DNA from: Ignelater luminosus
Taxonomy: Eukaryota > Arthropoda > Insecta > Coleoptera > Elateridae
Direction: 5' to 3'
Assembly: GCA_011009095.1 (NCBI GenBank)
Contig: VTPC01090924.1
Coordinates: 52,697 to 116,696, forward strand
Length of the DNA stretch: 64,000 bases
This document shows, one piece after another, positions 47,704 to 59,814 of this stretch. The position numbers and the translations under genes were made by a program. Every line of letters starts with the position of its first letter. Positions within the stretch are counted from its first letter, which is position 1. The notes under the pieces are model-generated. The model made no database searches. It was not told the DNA's origin and saw nothing but the letters and a program-made list of their open reading frames with translations.

Positions 47704-50700
47704 AGTGCCAGTTTGATTATTGGCGAGTAAAATTTTAATCAACGTACAGCATTAGTTTTTATTAAATTATTTTTGTTTGTGCAGCAGTTCAGCACATTAT
47801 GTTTAACTGCATGTCGTTTAATAACGATAATCAGTAAAGTGGTTGCAAATTTCTAATTTTCATATCAAATTAGCAAGCTAACGATTAACATAAAAATATT
47901 CTGGAAAGTAACCTGAAACAGGCTCATGAAAGTATACGCACAATGAAAATAAATAAATAATTCGTGAGCAATTAATTTTTTCATATACTTTGGCTTCTGT
48001 ACTGTTTTAACGATGCATTAAAAAACGTTCGAAATACTAAAGACTTTGGGTTTATATGGCATATTAAGTATATATGAAGAATTAAAGCCACGTCTGTAAA
48101 TGATCCATTATATTGGATTGACTAGGATTTACTTTTAAACATAAGACTGTAATAAAACAAAAATGATCTTATCCACGATCTCGTTTACTTACAAACATAC
48201 TTAAATAAGAAAGTTTGTAATTGTATCATCTAAATAACAATTGTTAGCACACTATCCCATATCAGACCTAAATAAATAACGAAAAAAGTAATTTGAAAAG
48301 ATTAAATTTTTGATAAAAAAATTTCAAAATTAAAAATATTACATCCGAGCGCTACAAACGAAAAAAATAATTTTTACTTATTGGACCTATACATTTAAAC
48401 TTAATAAAATTAACGCTTAAACACTTTTTTTTTGAACTTGGCACAATATCAAAAGATTAGGTTAAACAGTGACATCTTTGAATGGTCATTAAATTTTAAG
48501 GATATTTTATGTTTTTAAAATATTTTGCGCCTAAAATATTTAAAATGAAATCCGAATTGACGCTGCAGTTCCCCGCGCACATTCAAATAAACCAACATTG
48601 CGCCGTTGGCGAGTGAAATCATTTAATTGATCGTAATACATCGAAGAACTTTCGGGGAATCCCACATTTCGCTGGTTTTGCATCATATTGCGCATTGAAT
48701 AATCTTGAGGAATGTAAAGAATTGTAGAAGGCAAGACCTCGGTTCTGGTGCTTTGGAATGAAATTGGGTGTAATTGTGCGATTCTGAGTTTTTTACAAGT
48801 TTTCTTTTGAAAAAAAAATTTTTCCCTTGTAGATCATGACATTCTTTAAATGGAGAGCGTACATTTTTCTTTTGCATTGGAAGTCATATAGTGATCATGA
48901 GAGCATCAAGAAAACAGAAGCGCAGAAAATAGAGAAACAATAAAAGTTTGTCACCCTGTAGTCTGCACACAGGATGTTTCGACGATTTATGAATTTTTCG
49001 ATACTTAAAATTCAAAGTTTGGGCCTTTGATCCAGAATCCCATCCTGAAGACGATAAGCAAGCATCAAATTTATTTATTGATTAAAGTAACTATGGGTAT
49101 CTACTGAGTGGGGTTGTTAAGAAGGTATTTTCATAAAAGAACTTCCTGGTGTAACTAAGTTGAAACTGTTCTATTGTTTCTTACCTTCCCATCTTCTTCG
49201 GATGAAATTGATCAAATTACCTTCTTGTACAACCAGTTAGGTTTTCGTTTTCGGCAATTGTTTGCTTAGAGTCTTGTCTTGAACTGATGGTTGGTAGTTT
49301 CATGCATATTCCTGAGGTTTGTAATCTGTGGCTGTGATATAAATCACATCCTAGGATCGAGCCAACAGGATTTTCTGCCTTGAATGAGTGCCAACTTAGG
49401 AAAGTTGTTATTTAATTATTTATATAATTGTAATATACCTAGTTTACATGCTGTTTCAGTTCTGTTCTTCTGTAGTTTGTTGATTTATGTTATGCAGTCG
49501 CTAGTTACAAAAATACACTTTCAACAGTCGTGTAGGATTAATTTGATTGGTCTGTGTGAATGAATGCACTAGAAATTTTTTTCGTCTCTTCGACAAAAAA
49601 GTATTGAATACAAAATTTCTAGCTTGTTGTTTGGCAGTGAAAGTGCAAAACCTAAATAGCGCAAATAATAATAAATCTTAATAATATTTTTAAGGTACAT
49701 TAATTTAACAAATTAAATTAATTTTTAAAAGTTTCTTAAAGGTCACATTTACATTGCTAATAAACCAGCATTCAAAACGTCGATCTCCAAAAACTCTTAC
49801 GAGTTGAAAAATATTGTCGTTTACTTCTCATTACTTCTACATTCAACAAAAGTCGAGGTAATGCTTGGGATGCGAGTTGTTTTGATAACAATTTTATAAA
49901 AATAATCCCGTGGAAAAATAAAACAACATCTCAATGGAAGTTTCTAGACGTTTGTTAGGTAGTTAAATAGCAATAGTGAAATTTAAAAAATTATCTTCAC
50001 GTTTCAGCCGCACCCATTCGACGACGGATCTATTTATCATTCAGTAGGAGTAAAATAGTAAAAGTTTTGATTCGTGAATTACCCTAAACAGTCATGTCAT
50101 TCATTCCTACACACCATAACAAGTTGACGGATGCAAAAAGATTTCATCACGAAGAATTATTTTAAAATGGTTTTGTCTAAAACAGGAATGCAATTGAATA
50201 GTGGTTGGCCTTTCGTGATTTGCATATTTCTCTTTTTATCTATGACTAGGATAATATGAATAACGTGTTGAATTCTTCTAAACATTTTCGTTATTCACTT
50301 GTTATGGACATCAATTGCAAAGTTTAATAATTAAAATTTTGATTTGTGTAGGAGGCAACAAAGGTAATTTTAAGATTCGAGAATTAAAGTGAAATTTTGG
50401 CTGTTGTGATCCCACCGCTCGTTGCTAGAGGATTTGGATTCCAGCAATAAAAATAATTAATGACAGTTCTAGTTTTTATTGGCCATGTGAAAGAAATTAT
50501 CGTAATTTTCTACATGTTTTTGTTGTTTTCTATTTTTGTAAAAATTACAGGTGTTTTCTAACCAGTACTATAATATCGGAGGTCGTTGACTTTAGAAAGT
50601 TGGGATCGATTAATGAATTATCAATATGTAAAACATCAAAGGTGTTATTAAATTATTATTTGTATCGTTATAAATGTGTAAAATCATTAATGAACGTCTT

Positions 50701-51937
50701 CTTTTTTCTTTTACTAATTCCGTGTAACTGTGTAATAGTAATTGTGCTTCCTTTCATTTAGTGCTATTATTCTTTGTTTTAATTTATGTTATATCATATG
50801 TTGGCATCTATGTTGTTTTAATTTCTATAGAGAAAGATAATAAAGCATTCTAGAATTAGTTGAGCAGCAAACATGTAACTGTTCTTAAAATTGTTACCGT
50901 ATCGATGTTAACTTCTTAATTGCATCTCCGTTGTAAATTCATGCCTTTTTGCTGAGATGATCAGATTTGATAAAATGCTTAATAATACAACCATTATGCA
51001 ATTTTGGATATAGCAAAGCTACAGTTGCTAGACGAACATAATGAAAATAATATTTCCGTCAAGAGGGCTTCGGTTTAATTAATTGTATGTGTACGAAAAA
51101 AACTTATCCTTGCCGTGAGCCGTAATGAAATATTTCAGTAGATAGAAGTTTTGTTATTGAAATATCTCGAACATCACATCATTCTAACTTTTACTAACCG
51201 GAGAAAAAAACTAGATATTTAAAATTTGTTCATGCCTGCTGAATTGTGGAGGAGGAATTTAAGAAACATCAAGTTATGGAAGAATTTTTCAATTTGGACC
51301 AAAAGGATATTCTGCATTAGTCCAAAATTTTGAAAAAGAAATGTAGATTTTAGGTAATTACAAATCGCTTAATTACTTAAATGTTAAGTTGTGCTTTCAA
51401 TTTGACCTCTACTTTATAACTTACCTAGAGAAGTTAAACAACTTGTTAACCGAAATCTTTAGATTTGCCCTAAACCCACTCGAATCTGATAAAGCTCGAC
51501 GACATTTCCGACGAGACTTGGTTTGGCGGGTTTCTAGATTCCAAGTTATTCTATCAACGTCAGCTTCTAGCATTGTAGTACTTTCAAGTTGCCGAATAAA
51601 AAATTAACATCTATTTCTATGTGCTACGTTGTTTTATTGGTATGTTAGTATTAAGGTACTTGGAAGTCGAAATACCCCAAGATACAAAAGAGAAAGTTAA
51701 TCAAAATTGGTAACGTTCAACTTTGTTATCAGCATGTAAAGTGTTTTCTAGGTTGACATTTTACTGTTACTTCATTAAATTTTGAAGACATCTTTTCGTT
51801 ACAAAAGTTAAAAAGTTTGACTTTTTCTTAATTACCGATTGAAAATCGCCGTTCGCATGGGCTCTGGTTGTTTGGTGAGTTTTCTGATATATCCCTACTC
51901 AAGAGGATTGCCTGTCAATTATATAAGACTATCACTG
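47704..51937. other. Long stretch without a recognised gene
   Basis: Upstream flank of the CIDE-N-like gene and beyond. A TCACCCTG|TA terminus at 48951-48958 opens a minus-strand stretch (48540-48900) with two 64-codon frames that I do not recognise; this may be the end of another dead transposon. The rest is AT-rich with no exon or repeat structure identified. Confidence 0.4.
48939..48958 (-). repeat. Solitary transposon-type terminus (CAGGGTGACAAA on the minus strand)
   Basis: GTCACCCTG followed by TA. The inward sequence to the left is coding-like on the minus strand but shows no transposase motif. No inverted partner was found. Confidence 0.35.
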
Positions 51938-52142
51938 CAGGGTGTCTTGAAAATGAGTGCAAATATTTGGCAGGCGCATTCGTCGACAAAAATTGAACTT
52001 TTTTTTGTCAGATTACCTTTTCCCCCTAAAGTGAGCGTTTCTGAGATACAGAATGTCGGAATTTCATTTAAAATTTCTCGTTTGCTCAATATTTCAAGAA
52101 CAAAATAGGATAATTGGGTTGGAATTTTTTACATGTTCCTTA

Positions 52143-53406
52143 AAGTGTGTTCTCTCATAAATCCGTCATTAAAAAAACAATTTATAAAAGTCACCTATTT
52201 GATTCAAATTATTTTGTTTTTACAAAACCTCATATTCATAATCTGTAATTTGTATAAATGAGGTGTTAGCTTGAGTAGCTGCAATGATCAAGAAAATGGT
52301 ATCAAAAGAAGAAATTAAGAGAAGAAAAGTGTTTTCCAGTTATTTAAGTAATCCTAATAAAACATATTCAGCGGTTGCTGAAGAGTTAAATATGCTAAGA
52401 ACTACGGTCTCGGATATAATCAAACGTTAGGGGGAAACTAAAACAACTGAAAAAAGGAAGCGAGATAATGTTACTTCGGAGAAAAAGATAACATCATATT
52501 ATAATAGGCATCGGAATGCTTCTGTCAGAGAAATTGCAACAAGATTCAAACGGTTTCGTCAAATATAAGCAGAATTAAGAAAAAATACAATATTTTAACA
52601 AGAAAAGTAAAGAAAGGGCCAAACAGGAACGAAGTGAAGGATTCAATAGCAAAAAGTTGAGCAAGAAAACTATATGAGAAGATTCTGTCCAAACATAAAG
52701 GATGCATTTTAATGGATCGCAAGACATATGTTTATGCTGACCATAGACAAATACGTGGACCAAGATCTTATAATTTTCAAGCCCACAAGACACCGGATAA
52801 GAAATATAAGACTCTTAAATGTGATAAGTTTCGCAAGAAATCCTTAATATTGCAAAGAATATGTACTTGCAGCAAAATAAGGGCACCATTCATAACATCC
52901 AAAAATTTAAACAAAGAATGTCTTAGCCAATAAATTTTATCCTTTTATAAAAAAACCTGTTAAAACCATTGTTTTGGCCCGATTTGGCATCATACCACTA
53001 TGCAAAAAATACGATAGGATGGTATAATGAAAAGGGGATAAAACTCGTTCCTCAACCTCAACTCTCTAAATTGTCCCAAAATAAGATCAATTGATAAATT
53101 TTGGGCAATATACAAAGAAAAACTAAGGAAAATGGATAAAATCACGCGAAATGAAAAAAAGTTTAAAGAAAATTGGAAGAAGATGTTGAAAAAACTACCG
53201 GATACAACCGTAACTAACCTGATGACTAGCCTTATCATGAAAGTTGTTAATTTTTATAGAAACAAGTAATTTTTTAAGTTTACATTATTAATCTCGATAT
53301 CATTTGTATTCAGTTAAAAGTTTGAAAATAATAATAAAAATATATTCACACAAGTCAATTTTTAATCTTCGTTTTTCTAATGACGGATTTATGAGAAAAC
53401 ACACTT
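52143..53406 (+). mobile_element. 1264-bp Tc1/mariner-superfamily element with perfect TA duplications
   Basis: Flanked by TA at 52141-52142 and 53407-53408. The 29-bp terminal inverted repeats start AAGTGTGTTCTCTCATAAAT on the left; the right copy differs at one base only. The well-preserved ends contrast with a decayed transposase. It is inserted inside an older palindromic element. Confidence 0.95.
52284..53269 (+). pseudogene. Tc1/mariner-superfamily transposase, decayed
   Basis: Starts MIKKMVSKEEIKRRKVFSSY with a helix-turn-helix segment (KTYSAVAEELNMLRTTVSDI). A stop follows within 55 codons and several stops and shifts lie downstream. Recognisable later pieces include VLARFGIIPLCKKYDRMVWY, corresponding to 'WPDLAxxHYAkxvlewy' with the catalytic Asp replaced, WIFWAIYKEKLRKM (family: 'RPIExFWAIxKxxLRK', the acidic residue lost), and the tail VTNLMTSLIMKVVNFYRNK before a TAA. 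Two catalytic positions are substituted, so it is non-functional even apart from the frame breaks. Confidence 0.85.
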
Positions 53407-54290
53407 TACTATGAGGTACCTACTATTCTAGCCGTATCTGAGAAGCGGAGAATTGAGGGTGAACTAGCACTTTACGTCAGAAAAAGTTGTTAACGTCACT
53501 GAAAAATTAAAAGAATTTTCTGGTTTCAAAGGTCAGCAATTGATTTGAAACAAGAATTTACTTTTGCATTTATTCCGTAGAATGCATCATTGCTGAGTAA
53601 AATCGAATTTTCTCAAAATCTTTCATGTTCAACGGCCTATGGCAAGGTCATAAATCATTTCGAAAACAGCATATAATTATTTGCATTATAGCAAGTTTGT
53701 TTTGTCGTATAACTTTATTTTTTCCTAAAGTGTACCGTCTTCGAGATACAGTCTGTCAAAATCTCTTGTCATTAATTAAACTTTGACGTCCTATATCTCA
53801 AAAATGCTACAGTTTGGGAAAAAATGCTTTATGGCAAAAAAAACGTTTAATTTCTGTCGAGGAATGCGATGCAAATAATTAGATCCTGTTTTTGAGACGA
53901 CGTACGACTTTACCTTAGCCCGTCGAATTTGAAACGTTTTGGAAAATTCGATTTTACTAGAGAGTAACGCATTCTCCCAAAAAAATCACGCAAAAGTAAC
54001 CTTTGGTGTCAAATAGATTGCTGATTCTAAAAATAAATTCTTGTCCACCCCCAATTCTACTTCTTTGGTAAAGATACCAAACGCAAAACTACGTAAAGTA
54101 GTAATCACTTTAAAGTAACAAACATGTAGGAAGTTTCATTTCGATATATGGTTTTGTTCTTGAAATATTGAGAAAACAAGAAATTTTAAAGATAACTTTG
54201 ACATTATGTATATCTGAAAAACGGTGCACTTTAGGAAGAAAGGTTATACGGCAAAAAATATTCAAATGTTTTACTGTTTCTGGGTTGTTC

Positions 54291-57200
54291 TAGTAAGAAA
54301 GTGCTGTTTAATCGGAGTCTTTTTTCCACCAACTGAGCAATGTTGAGTTAATCTTTGAATCTTGACCGGTCTTAAGTTAGTAGTAATTTATTCCACGCTA
54401 GGCTCCCAGACTACTGAACCGTACTGGGTAGAGACAGTAAAATATTTGAAAACGAATCCCTTGATTCCCACTGCCACCCAGCGGAGTTGACCAAAAGTCG
54501 CTATCGACCCAGCCTGCATACGACGATTTTCAACTCAATTTCTTATATAAAGATCTAACTTTATAGCATTATTTGAAAATGTCCGACAGGCCAGAAAGGT
54601 CTTCATCGAAGGACGGCATGAGCGTGATTCTAGAAATCTGCCACGTGGACGCACGTTGTGGTAAGGAATAAGTATAGCAAGTCACACAGAAATTCCCGAT
54701 CACTCCACTTGTTATCTTTGGTAATAGATAATCTTTTGGAATATCTTACATGGAACGATGGATTATTGGCGATGATTGATCGTTTTGCAGAAAGCTTGCA
54801 GACTTAGTCACAGCTATTCTAATAACTCACAATGTACAGCAGGCTTCTAGCACTTGTATGGTAGGCAATGTTGAACGCTAAATTAAGTTAATTGATAGAA
54901 TAACAAGTTGACTACAATCTTTTGGCGAACAGCTGGGACAAAGATTTTTGCATTTTATACTTGTTCTGCATGAGATTGTCAAACTCAGTATACAGTGCAA
55001 CTGTCCATAGCTTCCAAAGACTTGCATTTCTGCGGACGTCTATACATCCACGCTTGAAGTTTCATTGCGATTGTCATTCCTTTCCAAATGGGGAAAAAGA
55101 TACCACGGGACAGTCCACAGTAGTATCCGAGAAAAGGATGCTGGCAAGGCAAGGGAGAAACACAGAGATGGCACAGATGACAAAAAGAGTATTTGCATTG
55201 CATTCAAAACTGAGAAAAAGTGAAACTGAATGTTGTAAAGTTTGCTCCAACGCATTGCGGGTTCAGGCAACACTAGAAAAGGCTTGTCTACTAAAATCTA
55301 GCTTGATACAAGAATGTAGCAATGCCTTAGGAAGCGTATCGAGAACCAGAAATTAAAACTGATGTATATCCTGAGCCACAGTGCCATTCCCAGTAATAAA
55401 GGAACGAAAGAAAGAACTTGCCCAACTCGATTTGAGGGAGACCTGCATTGATCGGAATCCATAAAGGAAGATCAAATGATGCAAGGATGACACGCAGAGG
55501 ATCTCATAGTTTTAAGTAAAAACCAAGAAACATTGAATTATTTTTTTAATCGATTATTATTATTCTTTTGTTTTATTCAAGTTCAACCTTAAACCTTTCT
55601 AGGTATGCTTTTGTATATTTATTGTTAACAAGACAACAAAGAAAAATATTTTAATGACTTTAGGTTGTTTATTGTTCTGTTATTATTCTGTTTTATGTTA
55701 AACTCGGATCATTTCAGAGAAATTTTCAATCAAGTGAAATAGAAAATAATTTCAGGTGAGGTAGCGTGCAGTTCTTTTTAAATAATGCCATTTTGAAGAC
55801 TTGCGATGTCTCAAATACAAGAAGCTAGCAACTCGAAATGCCATAGATGGTAAAGTTTGGATAAAATATGAAACTGCTATCTACTATAAATTACTATGAA
55901 AATTTTGACTGGTACGTTCAACAATGAAATTGTGTGGTGATATTTATTGTTAGCCTCAATCGTATACTTGACTTTTATGTGTTTATATTATGGTACCTAA
56001 ACTACAAAAGAATAATTGAAAATCTAATCGTTTGAACCATTTTGAATTATAATTAACACCCAGTAATACTTTTTGTGCGAAATAAATACGAGCGATGTAT
56101 TAACCGTCACGTACACCATTCTATTATAAGTGTATGATTGTTGTTGCGTGCGAAAAGCAAATTATATAGTATTGTTGTTGTTATTATTATTATTATTTGA
56201 AAATTTTTTCATTTTCTACTACTTAATGCATATTTATTAAATTTTCCTGTCGTCTATTTTTATCTTTGCTAATTGTTTGTTTATACTCCAACTGCGTAGT
56301 AGTTGGTAATATACATATGTATGTATGTATATGTAACAATTCTGCACGTTTCCTTATACCACGCTAGTCGGTTTGATTTTCTAATCGTTTTCTTATTAGT
56401 GGCTTTTAGTTAGCCTTGGCCGAAATCAAAACTGTGAGATTTGGATGTATAGCAAATTTGTATTGTGTAAATTCATTACCTTCTAGCATTACCATATAGG
56501 GTACATTGAAATTTAAAACATGTTTCATTCAATTTTCATATCATTGTTCATGCAGAATTAAATTTCATTTATCATTTTAATCGTGTAATTTAAAATGGAG
56601 GTAATCATTCAAATGTACCAGTTTATATGACTAATCCTTCTTAGGTCACTGAAGTATGTTAATGTTATCATTATAATCTAGTTTGGCTATTTATTACTCT
56701 TTGCATACTTGCGACTCTTTTATGTATTCTGTTACACTTTAGTTTTGCATTTTGAAGAGATTGAAAGATTGTTGGTTTTGAGGAAAAGATTTGTTGCGTT
56801 TGAGATTTAGGTCTTTTGGTAATTTTATTATTAGATCTTTGCTATTATTGTCCGTCTGAGCATTCGACGTTAATGTGCACAAAATAACGTAACTAAAGGG
56901 AGAGAAGAATTTACAACGTCGTTACATGAAGAAACAAAGTACATTGAACTTTTGTTTCCGACAGAAGAAAACAATTATAAATTAGGTCCCGTCAAAGTTG
57001 ACAAAACCAATAATGAAATATTGAGAAGGATTGGAACAGTTTCTAAAATAATTACACTGTTTATTTTAAAAGTTTTTATCATGAAAATTTTCATGCAACT
57101 CTACTCCCAATAATGATTAGTGATAACTTAACCCTTATGCTTTTTCAGACGATCAAATTTGTCAAAATTGCATGAATTGCTGAATCTGTCCTAAACTCCC

Positions 57201-58184
57201 AGTTAAAAGTGTAATTTGCTCAAATTTATGTTAATTTTGTGTGAACATTTGGTAACTATTTCGAACTTTTTTTCTTTCATTCCGCTGTCTTCCCTTAACT
57301 TATTGTAAGCCGGTCTTCTCATATTTATTTTCAGTATTCGACTGTATCAATTATAAGAAAAGGACAAGATAAGAAACTTTCAACAGAAATTACTGATGGA
57401 AAATGTACATGTTTCCCAAGAAAAATGCAGTTTGTGTTTGATATGGGTATTGGCATCTGTTTGAGTTATTCTGTAAAGGGTTTGTATCTGCAAACTTGTA
57501 TCTCCTCATTTATCTGAGTGATAGCTAAATAGATAGATACTAACCTGCTTCTGAATAATACTCATGGTTTTTTGCCCACTCCTTTGTGAAACTGCTTTCC
57601 ATTAAATATGTTGTTTTTGAGATTGAAAGTTTACTGTGATAGTTTATGCTGTATTGGCATTTTATTATTATAATAAAAAATACAATTTATAAAGAAATTC
57701 CCGAGTAACCGGAATACATTCTCAAGGCTATTGATCTGTTTTTGGAATTCTAGAATGAGTGATATAAGTATGGTTTGGTTATCTGTTGTTAGTTCCCACT
57801 CCATCGATCGTTCTGGCTTAGTGTATCACAAGACTATCTAGATTTGAAAAAGAAAGTCAAATATCGACGACATTGCAAGTATGTATTTACGTGATTATAA
57901 TATTCCAAAAGATAGATATCTTTCTTTCACTTCACTTCTTCAGTCATTATGTATCTTAGGAAAGCAAACGATAAATTTTAATGAAGGAAAGGAACATTTA
58001 GATACAATAGACTGAGAAAGCTTAATGTAGAATGAGAAGGATCAAATGAAGTTCAAAGCTGGTCAAAGGAAGAAAGCTCGTCTCCAAGTTCTATCGAAAC
58101 TAGAACTATCACAGCTTTTTAAATAAATTCCTCTTGGGCGAGTAGTAGAAACTTTTTTGTTTCAAAACGAATTCTGCTGCGACC
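54291..58184. other. Stretch without a recognised gene
   Basis: About 54920-55480 is less AT-rich and has a 144-codon plus-strand frame (54922-55356), Cys- and Lys-rich in its second half, which matches nothing I know and has no clear splice borders; it could be a processed or transposon-derived fragment. A GTT/ATT trinucleotide run lies at 56171-56197. The rest is AT-rich. Confidence 0.4.
56171..56197. repeat. GTT/ATT trinucleotide microsatellite
   Basis: A simple repeat of GTT then ATT units. Confidence 0.85.
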
Positions 58185-58400
58185 TCCATTAACCATTTTA
58201 AGAGAACTAAATACATGTTGGGCTGCGTGGATCAACGGGACCCTTTAGGTGGCCCAAGGTCGTCAGGCTTTATCCTCCATTACTCTTCTTAAGAAAAGTA
58301 AATACGAACACTTGTCAAGGTATGCCAATCAACGGGCCACATCTATTCCCTTCTTAAGAAAACTAAATACGAACACTGATTGGGCTGCGCTGTCTCACAT
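58185..58400 (+). repeat. Three degenerate tandem units of about 70-90 bp
   Basis: Direct repeats starting near 58185, 58274 and 58343 share CTTCTTAAGAAAACTAAATA-like cores, followed by ATCAACGGG (units 1 and 2) or TTGGGCTGCG (units 1 and 3). Unit spacing is uneven. The origin is unknown. Confidence 0.65.
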
Positions 58401-58556
58401 TTACGTCATGTGAAGTGGAAGGGCACGAAAATCTGGAGTTTCCTTTAGGGCGTTTTGAGTTCTGAAGCTGACCCTATACGTTATCATATACAGACTGAGA
58501 AGTAGTCGGAAGGTTTCCTAAATTTTGGCATACACTCATTAAACTACTTGTCGCGA

Positions 58557-58735
58557 CGAGCAGATGGAGTAATCACGTGCAATTCTTGTGATATTACCAA
58601 TAAAGGAAAAATTTCTTTAAAGCGCCCCATTTACCCCACTTGCCTTGTGAGCAACTTGTGAACTTGAGGGAATTTTCTCATTTTTGTAAATATCACGAGA
58701 ATTGCACGCGATTACTCTAGCTGTCCGTCATGATT
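58557..58735. repeat. Inverted repeat with about 40-bp arms
   Basis: The left arm (58557-58597) and right arm (58697-58735) share GTAATCxCGTGCAATTCT and GTGATATT in opposite orientation. The centre of about 100 bp is unrelated. This may be a short fold-back MITE; the target duplication is unclear. Confidence 0.7.
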
Positions 58736-59814
58736 AGTATAATTGTAAAACTATTGAAAAACCTTATCTACATAAACAGAGCTCTGGCATGCTTTAAAAC
58801 TGTCTTCTATTGGACAAAGTGAACTACAGTTAGGTAGCAACTTACACCCTGCATGTTTTAGTGACGTAAGCGCTAAAGCTGCTGTTTTCGATGTTACTCA
58901 ACTGTTCATTTTCAAATTTATTAAATTGTCTTGTTTCAATAAAAGAATATTAAAAAATACAGGGTGCTCCATTATGAAAATCTTGATATGATATTTAATT
59001 GGGGATCACTTTATCACTTCTAAATGAAGCAGAATTGAGCAAAGCGCCACTAACAAAGGAAGAGTCAGAACCCGGAAATTCAAAAAGATTCTGAAACTCT
59101 TTCCAGATGTAGAGTGGCATTCTTTAATAACATACCCGGCTTCTGTTGCTGCTTAATTTGGTTTTAAGGAGCGAAACACTCTTTCAAAGGGGTCCAAGTG
59201 TACGATGAGATGTACTAATAAGGCTTGTTCGTATTGCACCAAAGCAATTTTAAAGAGTGAAATGTCTCTCCAAAGGAGCAGGCTCAAAATTTAATGTGAT
59301 TCTTTATGATTTTAATAATACCTAGCTAGTTATTTATTTTTTAATTAACTTACGATTTTAAGAAAAAAATTTGAATGTCTACCACGTCACTGAAATTCTT
59401 TTGTATGACTCATATGGTTTATTCGTCATAAAAAGATGGGCTTTCTTGCTTTGATAAATACACTGAAACCTGACTATCTTGAGCATTCTCGGTTTCAGTT
59501 TTATCCGTTCAGCATACACAGGTGTTCAATATAGCAGCAAACTGCACCAACTGATCGAAGCCAATTTATGATGAACCTGTTAAGTTGTCAATATTAATAC
59601 ACATACAGCGCATTATTCATCTGAACCACTGACTGACTCACTCATTCACGCACTTATCTGCATGTGCTTTGTGTTTTGTTTTTATACAGATAAAACAACA
59701 TGCATTGGCGTCATTTCGTAGTTTGCGTTTGCTGAATTTTTAGTTCAGTGTATTAAAATATACCCTAAGCCTTCAGTAATATATGCAAGAAATATGCGAT
59801 GTTATATTAATATA
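58736..59814. other. Non-coding stretch with one solitary terminus
   Basis: A TA-flanked CAGGGTGCTCCATTATG start lies at 58960. No partner and no gene were recognised. Confidence 0.4.

Larger units (their letters stand above)
51938..54290. mobile_element. Older palindromic element interrupted by a Tc1/mariner insertion
   Basis: Starts CAGGGTGTCTTGAAAATG. With the 1266-bp insertion at 52143-53406 removed, the left part (51938-52142 plus 53409-53780) and the right part (53784-54290) are diverged inverted copies of about 500 bp or more, meeting head to head near 53780. Each half itself contains two direct copies of a module with CCTAAAGTG followed by GAGATACAG (about 52018-52045 and 53725-53745, with inverted mates at about 53795-53830 and 54200-54250). 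The right terminus has drifted and cannot be fixed exactly. Confidence 0.8.

Noticed and set aside
54922..55356. A 144-codon plus-strand frame as a gene
   Set aside because: No recognisable domain, no promoter or splice evidence. Composition alone is not enough.
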